Both the position numbers and the translations under genes were made by a program. DNA of 64,000 nucleotides from CAWIUB01 sp963839175 (GTDB lineage: Bacteria; Actinomycetota; Actinomycetes; Mycobacteriales; Jatrophihabitantaceae), in the NCBI GenBank assembly GCA_963839175.1, contig CAWIUB010000016.1, forward strand, positions 79,509 to 143,508, read 5' to 3'. This document shows positions 25,245 to 33,562 of this stretch, one piece after another (position 1 is the first letter of the stretch; the number at the start of each line of letters is the position of its first letter). A model generated the notes under the pieces. The model was not told where the DNA came from, searched no databases, and worked only from the letters and a program-made list of their open reading frames with translations.

Positions 25245-25299
25245 GCCGGCTCCCTGAGCAGTCGCGCCGCCGCTGACGGCTTTCGCGCGACGAGCCGGC
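25245..25299 (+). promoter_or_regulatory. Attenuator-like compound hairpin after the cysC leader peptide
   Basis: GCCGGCTC (25245-25252) pairs with GAGCCGGC (25292-25299). Inside, GTCGCGC (25261-25267) pairs with GCGCGAC (25285-25291), and GCCG/CGGC closes a CTGA loop. The structure starts directly after the leader stop codon, so a ribosome held on the last codons would prevent its folding. No U-run follows. The remaining bases to cysC contain a CGTACG inverted repeat (25316-25334) and the cysC ribosome-binding site. Confidence 0.5.
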
Positions 25300-25365
25300 C
25301 GCTCGCCCCCGGCCCGTACGTCCGATGCGTACGTGTGCCTGCCGACGCGACCGAAGGACGACGCC

Positions 25366-25953
25366 ATGCAGGGCCACCCGACCACCTTGTCGCCCGCTGC
25401 GGGGCCTCGCCGAGAAGCGGCACTCGGTGCCACTGTCTGGCTCACCGGCCTGCCCAGTGCCGGCAAGACGACGATTGCCCACGGACTCGCGGATCGCGTG
25501 CGTGCCGTCGGCCGCGCCGTGGAGGTCCTCGACGGTGACGAGGTGCGGCCGATCATGTCTCCGGAGCTGGGATACACGCGCGCCGACCGCGACGCGAACG
25601 TGGCGCGCATCGGCTGGGTGGCCCAACTGCTGGCCCGTCATGGCGTGCTCGTGCTCGCCTCGGTGGTCTCTCCGTACGCGGCGGCCCGCGAGGGCGTACG
25701 TGTCTGGCACGAGTCGGCGGAGGTGCCGTTCTTCGAGATCCACGTAGCCACCTCGGTCGAGGTCTGCGCTCGACGCGACGTCAAAGGTCTGTATGCGAAA
25801 CAGCGCGGCGGCGCGCTTGCCGGGCTGACGGGCATAGACGGCGACTACCAGCCGCCGGCCAATCCCAACCTTCGTCTCGATACGAGCGGCCGGAGCGTCC
25901 ACGACGTCGTCGACGAGCTGTACGCCCTGCTGCACAAGGAGAATCTGTCGTGA
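25366..25953 (+). CDS. cysC: Adenylylsulfate (APS) kinase
   Basis: A 195-residue APS kinase making PAPS from APS and ATP. TVWLTGLPSAGKTTIAHGLA contains the P-loop, VEVLDGDEVR follows, and DVKGLYAKQRGGAL binds APS. The ATG follows CGAAGGACGACGCC. cysD overlaps its stop by 4 bases. Because the CysH here looks APS-specific, PAPS is probably used for sulfonation rather than reduction; this is inference. Confidence 0.9.
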   Translation: MQGHPTTLSPAAGPRREAALGATVWLTGLPSAGKTTIAHGLADRVRAVGRAVEVLDGDEVRPIMSPELGYTRADRDANVARIGWVAQLLARHGVLVLASVVSPYAAAREGVRVWHESAEVPFFEIHVATSVEVCARRDVKGLYAKQRGGALAGLTGIDGDYQPPANPNLRLDTSGRSVHDVVDELYALLHKENLS

Positions 25954-26870
25954 CCACGATTGCCGTCCGACCGACACTCGACCGCACTTGGCTCACCGGT
26001 CTCGAGGACGAGGCGATACACATCCTGCGTGAGGTCGTCGGCCAGTTCGAGCGTCCGGTGCTGCTGTTCTCCGGCGGCAAGGACTCCATCGTCCTGCTGC
26101 ACCTGGCCAGCAAGGCGTTCTGGCCGGGACGGGTGCCGTTCCCGATCATGCACATCGACACCGGCCACAACTTCCCCGAGGTCATCGAGTACCGAGACCG
26201 GCACGTCACCAGACTGGGTGTCAAGCTGGTGATCGCGAGTGTCCAGGACTCGATCGACTCGGGGCGGGTGCGTGAAGCGCCGGGCCGATCGCGCAACCCG
26301 CTGCAAACGACGACCCTGCTCGATGCGATCACCGAGCATCGGTTCGACGCCGTGCTGGGCGGCGCACGCCGGGACGAGGAGAAATCCCGTGCGAAAGAGC
26401 GCGTCTTCTCCGTACGCGACGACTTCGGCCAGTGGGATCCACGCAACCAACGACCCGAGCTGTGGAATCTCTACAACGGCCGGCACCGCACCGGAGAACA
26501 CCTCCGAGTGTTCCCGCTGTCGAACTGGACCGAGCTCGACGTCTGGGCCTACATCGAGCGCGAGGGAATCGAGGTGCCCAGCATCTACTACGCACACGAG
26601 CGTCGGGTCTTCGCACGGGACGGCATGCTGCTGGCGGTAACTCCATGGACGCAGCCGGGTAACGGTGACACCGTGACCACCGAATCCGTGCGGTATCGCA
26701 CCGTCGGTGACGCGACCTGCACCGGCGCGATCCGCTCCGTCGCGAGTGACGTCGCGGGGGTGATCGCGGAGACCGCGGCAGCCACCATCTCGGAACGGGG
26801 CGCGACCCGAGTGGACGATCGGGCCAGCGAAGCGGCGATGGAAGACCGCAAGCGGCAGGGCTATTTCTAG
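25950..26870 (+). CDS. cysD: Sulfate adenylyltransferase subunit 2
   Basis: A 306-residue PP-loop ATPase subunit that forms APS from sulfate and ATP. FSGGKDSIVLLHLA near residue 40 is the pyrophosphate-binding loop, GGARRDEEKSRAKER is the family motif, and the C-terminal DRASEAAMEDRKRQGYF is typical. GTG start overlapping cysC (GTGA). It works as a heterodimer with CysN, whose GTP hydrolysis drives the reaction. Confidence 0.93.
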   Translation: MTTIAVRPTLDRTWLTGLEDEAIHILREVVGQFERPVLLFSGGKDSIVLLHLASKAFWPGRVPFPIMHIDTGHNFPEVIEYRDRHVTRLGVKLVIASVQDSIDSGRVREAPGRSRNPLQTTTLLDAITEHRFDAVLGGARRDEEKSRAKERVFSVRDDFGQWDPRNQRPELWNLYNGRHRTGEHLRVFPLSNWTELDVWAYIEREGIEVPSIYYAHERRVFARDGMLLAVTPWTQPGNGDTVTTESVRYRTVGDATCTGAIRSVASDVAGVIAETAAATISERGATRVDDRASEAAMEDRKRQGYF

Positions 26871-26885
26871 GGCCTGTGAATATTG

Positions 26886-28136
26886 ATGCCCCGTGAACTC
26901 CTGCGCGTCGTGACCGCCGGATCGGTCGACGACGGGAAGTCCACGCTGGTGGGCCGGCTGCTGCACGACGCCCGGGCCGTGCTGACCGATCAGCTCAGCG
27001 CGGTCGAGGCGGCGAGCGAACGGCGCGGCTACGACGGCGCTGACCTCGCTCTGCTCGTCGACGGGCTGCGGGCTGAGCGGGAGCAGGGCATCACCATCGA
27101 CGTCGCGTACCGGTACTTCGCGACCGCCCGGCGGACGTTCGTGCTGGCCGACACCCCCGGGCACGTGCAATACACCCGCAACACGGTGACCGGCGCCTCG
27201 ACCGCAGACGTCGCGGTGATCCTCGTCGACGCGCGCAACGGCGTGGTCGAGCAGACCAAGCGGCATGCCGCGGTGGCGTCGCTGCTGCAGGTCGAGCATG
27301 TGGTGCTGGCCGTGAACAAGATGGACCTGGTGGGCTACGCCGAGGAGGTGTTCGACCAGATCGTCACCGACTTCGCCGCGACGGCGGACGGTCTCGGACT
27401 GTCGTCGTTCACGCCGATTCCGATGGCGGCGCTGTCCGGCGATAACGTCGTCGACCGGTCCGGCCGGATGGCCTGGTACCGGGGGAAGGCGCTGCTGGAG
27501 TTCCTCGAGGATGTCCAATCCCCGGCGGGAACGCAGATCCCGGCGCGGCTGCCCGTGCAGGTCGTCATGCGGCCCCGGTCGGCCGACAACCCGGACTATC
27601 GCGGATATGCCGGCCGGATCGAGGCCGGCCCGCTGCACGTCGGCGATCTGGTGGTTGTGCTCCCGTCCGGCCGGATCAGCACGGTGAGCGGCATCGACAC
27701 GGCTGACGGAACCCTGCCGGAGGCAACGGCTGGCCGGTCGGTCGTCGTGCGGCTGGCCGACGAGGTGGACGTCTCCCGTGGGGACTTGATCGCCGTCGAC
27801 CGCGAGCCGCGGCCCAAGGTCGTGCGAGAGCTGACGGCCACCCTGTGCTGGTTGTCCGACCGGCCGTTGCGTGCCACCGACCGGTTCTCGCTGCAGCACA
27901 CCACCCGGGACGTGCGCGCCCTGGTCGACGCGGTCGTCAGCCGACTGGACGTCAGCACGGTGACGTCCTCGGCCGCGGACGAGTTGCAGCTCAACGACAT
28001 CGGCGTGGTGCGGCTGCGTACTGCAGAGCCCATCGCCGTCGATGCGTACTCGGTCAATCGCTCGACGGGCGCGTTCCTCCTGGTCGACGAGGGCTCGGGT
28101 GCGACCGTCGCTGCGGGCATGGTCGCCGACGAGTAG
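26886..28136 (+). CDS. cysN: Sulfate adenylyltransferase subunit 1 (GTPase)
   Basis: A 416-residue EF-Tu-like GTPase. GSVDDGKSTLVGRLL is the P-loop, DTPGHVQYTRN switch II and NKMDLV the base-specificity motif. There is no C-terminal APS kinase domain, in keeping with the separate cysC. The ATG at 26886 is preceded by an in-frame TTG. It ends 27 bases before cysG. Confidence 0.93.
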   Translation: MPRELLRVVTAGSVDDGKSTLVGRLLHDARAVLTDQLSAVEAASERRGYDGADLALLVDGLRAEREQGITIDVAYRYFATARRTFVLADTPGHVQYTRNTVTGASTADVAVILVDARNGVVEQTKRHAAVASLLQVEHVVLAVNKMDLVGYAEEVFDQIVTDFAATADGLGLSSFTPIPMAALSGDNVVDRSGRMAWYRGKALLEFLEDVQSPAGTQIPARLPVQVVMRPRSADNPDYRGYAGRIEAGPLHVGDLVVVLPSGRISTVSGIDTADGTLPEATAGRSVVVRLADEVDVSRGDLIAVDREPRPKVVRELTATLCWLSDRPLRATDRFSLQHTTRDVRALVDAVVSRLDVSTVTSSAADELQLNDIGVVRLRTAEPIAVDAYSVNRSTGAFLLVDEGSGATVAAGMVADE

Positions 28137-28163
28137 GGCCGCGGGTCCGGACAGAATGGCGTG

Positions 28164-29378
28164 GTGACCGGCTTTCCGCTCCTGCTCGACCTGCGCGGGC
28201 GTCGGGTGCTCGTCGTCGGCGGGGGAGCGGTGGCGACCCGGCGGGTAACCGCCCTGGTCGAGGCGGGGGCGTCGGTCGATGTCGTCGCCCCGTCAGTCTC
28301 AGCTGACATCGAGGCGCTCGGCGTCGTGGTGAGCCGGCGGCCCTTCGACCCGGCCGATGTGGGCGGGGCGTGGCTCGTCTGCACGTGCGCCGATGATCGC
28401 GACGTCAACGCCGCTGTCGCCGCGGAAGCCGTGCGGCAGCGGGTGTTCTGCGTCCGTGCCGATGTCGCCGCCGGGGGCAGCGCGCGGACCCCGGCCGTCC
28501 TGCGCAAGAACGGGCTCACCGTGGCGATCACCGGCGGGGACGATCCGCGCCGGTCGCAGCGGTTGCGTGCCGCGATCTGCGTGGCGCTCGACGTGGGCGA
28601 CTTGCCGGCCCGGCCGGTGCGTCCGGCGGTGACGGGATCGGTGGCGCTGGTCGGCGGGGGACCGGGCGACCCCGAGCTGATCACGGTGCGCGGCCGCCGG
28701 CTGGTGGCTGCGGCGGACGTCGTCGTCGTCGATCGGCTGGCGCCGCGAGGCCTGCTCGATGATCTTCCCGACGACGTCGAGATCGTCGACTGCGGCAAGG
28801 CGGCGCATCGGCACAACCTGACCCAGGACGAGATCAACGCGGTGCTGATCGATCGGGCCCGCGCCGGCAAGCGGGTGGTCCGGCTCAAGGGCGGGGATCC
28901 GTTCGTGTTCGGCCGGGGCGGGGAGGAGCTGCTCGCCTGCGTCGCGGCGGGGATCCCGGTGACCGTGGTACCGGGTATCAGCTCGGCACTCGCCGCGCCG
29001 GCGGTGGCCGGCATCCCGTTGACCCACCGTGGCGTCTCGGCCGACTTCACCGTGGTCTCCGGTCATCTCGACCCCGGCCGATCGCCGGACGGCGGTCTGG
29101 ACTGGCCGGCGCTTGCCGCCGGAACCCAGACACTGGTGCTGCTCATGGCGATGGAACGGCTGGATCAGATCTGCGCGGCACTGATCGCCCACGGCCGTCC
29201 AGCCTCGACTCCCGCCGCGGTGATCCATCGGGCCACGCTCGACGGTGAACGCATCGTGCGGGCGCGGCTCGACGGCCTTGCCGCGGCGGCCGGCGCGGCC
29301 CGGATCGGGGCTCCAGCGGTGGTGGTCGTCGGCGGCGTGGTCGCCATCGGCAATGAGCCGCTAAGCCATTGGTCGTAG
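28164..29378 (+). CDS. cysG: Siroheme synthase: precorrin-2 dehydrogenase/ferrochelatase fused to uroporphyrinogen-III C-methyltransferase
   Basis: About 404 residues. Residues 1-150 form the NAD-dependent precorrin-2 dehydrogenase part (RRVLVVGGGAVATRR, then GGSARTPAVLRKNGLTVAITGG). Residues 155 onward form the SAM uroporphyrinogen methyltransferase (VGGGPGDPELITVRG, RLKGGDPFVFGRGGEE, VPGISSALAAPAVAGIPLTHR). The product, siroheme, is the cofactor of the sulfite reductase coded divergently. GTG 28164 is preferred over 28161 because CAGAAT ends 6 bases before it. Confidence 0.9.
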   Translation: MTGFPLLLDLRGRRVLVVGGGAVATRRVTALVEAGASVDVVAPSVSADIEALGVVVSRRPFDPADVGGAWLVCTCADDRDVNAAVAAEAVRQRVFCVRADVAAGGSARTPAVLRKNGLTVAITGGDDPRRSQRLRAAICVALDVGDLPARPVRPAVTGSVALVGGGPGDPELITVRGRRLVAAADVVVVDRLAPRGLLDDLPDDVEIVDCGKAAHRHNLTQDEINAVLIDRARAGKRVVRLKGGDPFVFGRGGEELLACVAAGIPVTVVPGISSALAAPAVAGIPLTHRGVSADFTVVSGHLDPGRSPDGGLDWPALAAGTQTLVLLMAMERLDQICAALIAHGRPASTPAAVIHRATLDGERIVRARLDGLAAAAGAARIGAPAVVVVGGVVAIGNEPLSHWS

Positions 29379-29398
29379 CGGGCTGGTTGACTGCTGCG

Positions 29399-30424
29399 AT
29401 GCTGCCTTGGGACGCTGAACTCGCCGGTCGGCTCGACCGGCACACCATCGACTCCGCACTGCTGCGCGGCAATCTGCTCGGCGATCCGCACGAGCGACCA
29501 CTGTGGGTCTATGCGCCGCCCGGCTACGACGATGGGACAGCCCGTTATCCCGCGGTGTATGTGATCCAGGGGTACGCCGGGCATATTGCCATGTGGGCCA
29601 ACCGCACACCCTTCCGCCAGCCGTTCATCGAAACCGCCGACGCCGTCTTCGCCTCCGGGGACGCGCCGGGTTGCGTCGTCGTCTACGTCGACGCGTGGAC
29701 GGCGTACGGCGGGTCGCAGTTCGTCGACTCGCCCGGCACCGGCGCGTACCACTCCTACCTCTGCGACGAGGTCGTGCCGTGGGTCGACGAGCGCTACCGC
29801 ACCGTGGCCCGGCCCGAATCGCGGGCGATCGCCGGCAAGTCATCCGGCGGGTTCGGCGCGATGATCACGCCGATGCTGCGTCCCGATCTGTTCGGCGCTC
29901 TGGCGACGCACGCCGGTGATTCGCTCTACGAGCTGTGCTACATCCCGGACTTCGGCAAAGCGGTCCGCTACCTGCGTGACTATGACCACGACATCAATCG
30001 CTGGTGGGACGACTTCCGGTCACGCGCCGCATTCAGCCAGGAGTGCGACCAGACCCTGGTGATGCTGCTCGGCTGCGCCGCGTGCTTCTCTGCAGGCGAC
30101 GACGGCACGCCTGAGCTGCCGTTCGACCCGGTGTCCGGGCGACTCCGACCACAGGTGTGGGACCGGTGGCTCGACTGGGATCCGGTCCGGATGGCCGAGC
30201 GGTACGCCGATGCGCTGCGCTCGTTGCGGGCAATCTGGATCGACGGGGGCACCAAGGACGAGTGGTTCCTGGATCTGGGCGCCGAAGCATTTCGCGCGGA
30301 ACTCGCCCGCCTCGGCGTCCCGGACGACCGCATGCACTTCGAGCTGTTCGACGCCGGACACGGCGGGATCGACTACCGCTACCCACTCGCGCTTTCCTGG
30401 CTCGCCCACCGCCTCGCTCGCTGA
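29399..30424 (+). CDS. Putative esterase (esterase D/enterochelin-esterase-like alpha/beta hydrolase)
   Basis: A 341-residue alpha/beta hydrolase. LWVYAPPGYDDG opens the family fold, AIAGKSSGGFGAM holds the nucleophile (GxSxG), and DAGHGGIDYRYP the catalytic histidine. No signal peptide is visible, so action is probably cytoplasmic. ATG 29399 is the first canonical start after cysG; in-frame rarer starts overlap cysG. Substrate unknown. It reads toward, but is separated from, the SOS-box operon. Confidence 0.75.
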   Translation: MLPWDAELAGRLDRHTIDSALLRGNLLGDPHERPLWVYAPPGYDDGTARYPAVYVIQGYAGHIAMWANRTPFRQPFIETADAVFASGDAPGCVVVYVDAWTAYGGSQFVDSPGTGAYHSYLCDEVVPWVDERYRTVARPESRAIAGKSSGGFGAMITPMLRPDLFGALATHAGDSLYELCYIPDFGKAVRYLRDYDHDINRWWDDFRSRAAFSQECDQTLVMLLGCAACFSAGDDGTPELPFDPVSGRLRPQVWDRWLDWDPVRMAERYADALRSLRAIWIDGGTKDEWFLDLGAEAFRAELARLGVPDDRMHFELFDAGHGGIDYRYPLALSWLAHRLAR

Positions 30425-30457
30425 CGTGCCGCGGGTGCACGTCCGACCGTGCTAGAG

Positions 30458-30473
30458 TCGAACAGACGTTCGA
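30458..30473. promoter_or_regulatory. LexA (SOS) box, perfect consensus
   Basis: TCGAACAGACGTTCGA matches TCGAAC-N4-GTTCGA exactly. It overlaps a TAGAGT -10-like hexamer at 30453-30458 and lies 17 bases before the HEPN gene, so LexA would cover the promoter. It probably controls the HEPN-methyltransferase-dinB set. Confidence 0.85.
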
Positions 30474-30489
30474 GAGAGAGGGGTGCGGG

Positions 30490-30948
30490 ATGGCCGCGGA
30501 GCGACGGATGGGTCAGCAAGTGACGAGCGGCGCCGGGCCGCTTCCCGGAATCCGCCCGCCGGCGACGGCCGACGCGGTCCGGCTGCTCAGCCGCGCGCGG
30601 GCGTGGCTCGCCGAGGCCGACCGTGCGTCAGCTGCGGCCGAGCGATTTCGGCTGGCCCACCTCGCCGCGCTGCGTGCGGCCGCAGCCCTGTTCGCGGTCA
30701 GGTCGCGGCCGGGGTCCGCGCCGCGTCGGCTGCGCAGCGCCTGGGCGCTGCTGGATTCGGTCGCGCCAGAACTCGCCGACTGGTCGGCATATTTCGCGAG
30801 CGGCGCTGCAGCGCGAGCCGCGGTCGAGGCGGGCGCCGTGAGTGCGGTCTCCCAACGACAGGCGGACGAGCAGCTGTGCGCGGCCAACGAGTTCCTGGAC
30901 CTCGTCGAGCGGTCGTTGGGGCTGCTCGCCTCGCCGCTCGCCAGCTGA
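30490..30948 (+). CDS. HEPN-domain protein (SAV_6107 family)
   Basis: A 152-residue mainly helical protein. Residues 25-140 contain four to five amphipathic helices rich in Ala/Arg (AVRLLSRARAWLAEAD, then FRLAHLAALRAAAALFAVR), as in the SAV_6107-type HEPN proteins that stand before dinB in actinobacteria. The RxxxxH nuclease motif is not obvious, so an RNase role is doubtful. GAGAGAGGGG serves as ribosome-binding site for ATG 30490. The LexA box immediately upstream marks it as DNA-damage induced. Confidence 0.75.
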   Translation: MAAERRMGQQVTSGAGPLPGIRPPATADAVRLLSRARAWLAEADRASAAAERFRLAHLAALRAAAALFAVRSRPGSAPRRLRSAWALLDSVAPELADWSAYFASGAAARAAVEAGAVSAVSQRQADEQLCAANEFLDLVERSLGLLASPLAS

Positions 30949-31003
30949 GCCCGCAGCCCTGGCCGGTCTGCGCCGTCAGGGGTCCGGACTAGGGTCGGCA
31001 ATC

Positions 31004-31726
31004 GTGCAGACCCGCCCGCTACGGGAGCCGACGGCACGCGGCCGGCTGCTGTGGCGGCTGCTGACCGGTGCTCTGGATACCGTGACGATGCCGGGCCGCA
31101 CGCCGCTCGTACTGGATTGCGGAGGGGGCAGCGGCCGGTTTGCGGTGCCGCTCGCCGAGGCGGGCGCGGACGTCACCGTGGTCGATGTCAGCGCCGATGC
31201 CCTGGCGACGTTGCGACGCCGCGCCGCGGAGGCCGCCGTTGCCGCGCGGGTGCACGCCGTCCAAGGCGACGTGGAGACGTTGGCCGAGCACGTCGCCGGC
31301 GGTGCGTATGACCTCGGCCTGGCGCATGACTTGCTGGAGGTCGTTGACGACCCGTCGGCCACGCTCGGCGGTCTCGCTGCAGCCGTTCGGCCGGGCGGCC
31401 TGATCAGCGTGCTGGTCGCTAACCCCACGGCAGTGGTGCTCGCGCGCAGCCTGGCCGGCGATGTTGCCGCTGTGCGCGACGAACTGCGCCGTTCGGCCGA
31501 CGGAGCGCCTGGCGGTTTCGACCTGCCCGCCATCATCGGCTTGTGCCAGGGCCAGGGGCTCACGATCGAGCTCACACACGGCATCGGGGTCTTCGCCGAA
31601 CTCGTACCAGAGTCGGACGCGCAGCCCGAGGTGCTGGCCGAACTCGAGGAGCTGGTCGCGGCCCGCCCGCCGTACCGCGACATCGCGGTGCGCCTGCACG
31701 TACTCGCGCGCCGCCCCGACCGGTAG
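31004..31726 (+). CDS. Class I SAM-dependent methyltransferase
   Basis: A 240-residue protein with the class I methyltransferase motifs: LVLDCGGGSGRFAVPLAEAG (motif I), TVVDVSADALATLR (motif II), VQGDVETLAEH (motif III) and AVRPGGLISVLVAN. It resembles SmtA-like enzymes. GTG start with TAGGGT 8 bases upstream. dinB begins 2 bases after its stop, so it is translated together with the polymerase under SOS control. Substrate unknown; RNA or small molecules are both possible. Confidence 0.8.
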   Translation: MQTRPLREPTARGRLLWRLLTGALDTVTMPGRTPLVLDCGGGSGRFAVPLAEAGADVTVVDVSADALATLRRRAAEAAVAARVHAVQGDVETLAEHVAGGAYDLGLAHDLLEVVDDPSATLGGLAAAVRPGGLISVLVANPTAVVLARSLAGDVAAVRDELRRSADGAPGGFDLPAIIGLCQGQGLTIELTHGIGVFAELVPESDAQPEVLAELEELVAARPPYRDIAVRLHVLARRPDR

Positions 31727-31728
31727 CC

Positions 31729-33030
31729 ATGGGCCGCAGCGCTGACGTCCCGCGGTCGGCGGGCGGGATCATCGATGCGTCCGGCGACGACTCCGGATGC
31801 TCGATCCTGCACGTCGACATGGACGCGTTCTTCGCCAGTGTCGAGGTCCGCCGTCGCCCGGAATTGCGCGGTAAGCCGGTGATCGTCGGCGGCGGCCCAC
31901 GCGGCGTGGTGGCCGCCGCGTCCTACGAGGCGCGGCGCTACGGCGTGCGCAGCGCGATGCCGGCAGGCCAGGCGCTGCGGCTGTGTCCGCACGCCGTCGT
32001 GCTGCCGCCCGACCGGAAGACGTACTCGCAGGCGTCGGCGCAGGTCATGACGATCCTGCGTGACATCACACCCCACGTCGAACCACTGTCCCTGGACGAG
32101 GCGTTCCTGGACGTCGAACGCGCAGGGCGCCGGCTCGGCCGTCCAGCCCAGATCGCCGTCGTCATCCGGCGGCGGATCGCCGAGTCGCTCAGCCTGACCT
32201 GCTCGGTGGGCGTCGGCCCGTCCAAGTTCGTGGCGAAACTCGCATCGGCCCGGTGCAAGCCCGACGGCCTGCTGGTCGTGGCGGCGGCGGGAGTTCTGGA
32301 CTTCCTGCACCCGCTCCCAGTCACAGCGCTGTGGGGCGTCGGTGCCCGAACAGCCGAACCGCTCCATCGCCTGGGCGTCCGAACGGTCGGCGACCTGGCG
32401 GACGTGCCAATCGACACGCTGCGCCGCGCAGTCGGGGCGGCTATCGCCGAGCAGCTGCACGAGCTGTCGTGGGGGCGCGATGCACGCAACGTCCAGACCC
32501 GGGAACCGGAGAAGTCGATAAGCGCCGACCACACCAGCGACGTCGACCTGGTCGCCGAGGCCGACGTGCTACGCGAGCTGCTGCGGCTGGCCGGCGAGGT
32601 CGGTCGCCGGGTGCGGGCCCGCAAGCTGGTGGCGCGAACGATCGGCATCAAGATCCGCTTCGCCGACTTCCGCACCGTCACGAGAGTCCGCACCCTGCCC
32701 GGCTGGGTCGCCTCCAGTGCCAGGATCTACGACGCGGCGGCCGACCTGTACCGCTCGCTCAACCTGGATCAACCCCGAATTCGGCTGGTCGGCGTCAAGT
32801 GCGAGAACTTCCGCGACCCGGCGCAGGCTCCGCACCAGCTCACTCTCGAGGATCTGGCAGGGCAGCCGCACGCATTCGGCCGCACCGGGCCGGATCCGAC
32901 GCTGGACCAGGTAGGCGACGCGGCCCGTGCACGGTTCGGGTCCGATGCGGTACGCCCGGCCACGCTGATCAACGCAGGCGATCCTGCACCGGATGACCCC
33001 GATTTTGGCGAGTGGCGGGCACCGTCGTGA
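31729..33030 (+). CDS. dinB: DNA polymerase IV (Y-family translesion polymerase)
   Basis: A 433-residue Y-family polymerase. ILHVDMDAFFASVE and PLSLDEAFLDVE supply the catalytic acidic residues, GVGPSKFVAKLAS and LWGVGARTAEPLHRLG give the palm and helix-hairpin-helix thumb, and a little-finger domain follows. The C-terminal 70 residues continue past the usual little finger without an obvious QLxLF clamp-binding motif, although HQLTLED is loosely similar. It copies past lesions at the cost of accuracy. The start is fixed by the 2-base gap to the methyltransferase; SOS regulation is inferred from the operon's LexA box. Confidence 0.92.
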   Translation: MGRSADVPRSAGGIIDASGDDSGCSILHVDMDAFFASVEVRRRPELRGKPVIVGGGPRGVVAAASYEARRYGVRSAMPAGQALRLCPHAVVLPPDRKTYSQASAQVMTILRDITPHVEPLSLDEAFLDVERAGRRLGRPAQIAVVIRRRIAESLSLTCSVGVGPSKFVAKLASARCKPDGLLVVAAAGVLDFLHPLPVTALWGVGARTAEPLHRLGVRTVGDLADVPIDTLRRAVGAAIAEQLHELSWGRDARNVQTREPEKSISADHTSDVDLVAEADVLRELLRLAGEVGRRVRARKLVARTIGIKIRFADFRTVTRVRTLPGWVASSARIYDAAADLYRSLNLDQPRIRLVGVKCENFRDPAQAPHQLTLEDLAGQPHAFGRTGPDPTLDQVGDAARARFGSDAVRPATLINAGDPAPDDPDFGEWRAPS

Positions 33031-33070
33031 GCCCATGGGGTGGCTCGACGAGACTCGATACGTCATCAAC

Positions 33071-33099
33071 TTTCGCGCGAGCGAAACGGCTCGTATGCT
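33071..33099 (+). promoter_or_regulatory. Promoter with palindromic -35 region upstream of DUF3040 gene
   Basis: TATGCT at 33094-33099 fits a -10 element. The -35 region is occupied by the palindrome TTTCGC-GCGA-GCGAAA (33071-33086), which could be a repressor operator. Transcription would start near 33106 and give a leader of about 38 bases with AAAGGAGGGC before the GTG. Confidence 0.4.
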
Positions 33100-33143
33100 C
33101 GTAGTTGGCAGGTCAGCCTGAAACATGGACAAAGGAGGGCAAC

Positions 33144-33527
33144 GTGCCGCTCTCCGAACACGAGCAGAGGCTGCTCAACCAGATCGAGCAGGCGCTGTAC
33201 GCCGAGGATCCCAAGTTCGCGTCTGCTGTGCGCTCGGCACGCACCCGCAGATGGACCCGCAGATGGATCGTGCTGGCCGTCGCCGGCGTCATTGCCGGCC
33301 TCGGCGTCATCCTGATCGGGCTGGCCGCGAAGCTCGTCTTCCTCGGCGTGATCGGCTTCGTCCTGATCGTCGCGTCGTGTGCCTACGCCGCCACGATGCT
33401 CCGCGGCCGACGGGTCGCCCCTGGGTCGGCTGGCTCGGCCGGAAGTGACGAAAGCGCCAAAGCCCGCAAGTCGGGTGTTCGCACCCGGATGGAGGACCGG
33501 CTGCGCCGGCGTTTCGACGAGAGCTGA
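33144..33527 (+). CDS. DUF3040 small membrane protein
   Basis: A 127-residue protein starting MPLSEHEQRLLNQIEQALYAEDPKFASAVR, which is the DUF3040 signature. Two hydrophobic helices lie at about 43-65 and 68-88, followed by a basic, polar tail. GTG 33144 follows a strong AAAGGAGGG. The family sits between dinB and the mraZ region in many actinobacteria (Rv2169c in M. tuberculosis) and is expected to be a membrane protein of the cell envelope; its function is not known. Confidence 0.85.
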   Translation: MPLSEHEQRLLNQIEQALYAEDPKFASAVRSARTRRWTRRWIVLAVAGVIAGLGVILIGLAAKLVFLGVIGFVLIVASCAYAATMLRGRRVAPGSAGSAGSDESAKARKSGVRTRMEDRLRRRFDES

Positions 33528-33562
33528 CGATCCTTCGTACGACCCGCCGGCCTCAGTTCCAA

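Noticed and set aside
25845..27899. Open frame of about 680 codons antisense to cysC, cysD and cysN
   Set aside because: High GC leaves long stop-free antisense frames; the plus-strand proteins are clear family members and the antisense product shows no motif.
33071..33086. LexA box before the DUF3040 gene
   Set aside because: The palindrome lacks the GAAC...GTTC half-sites required for this LexA type.
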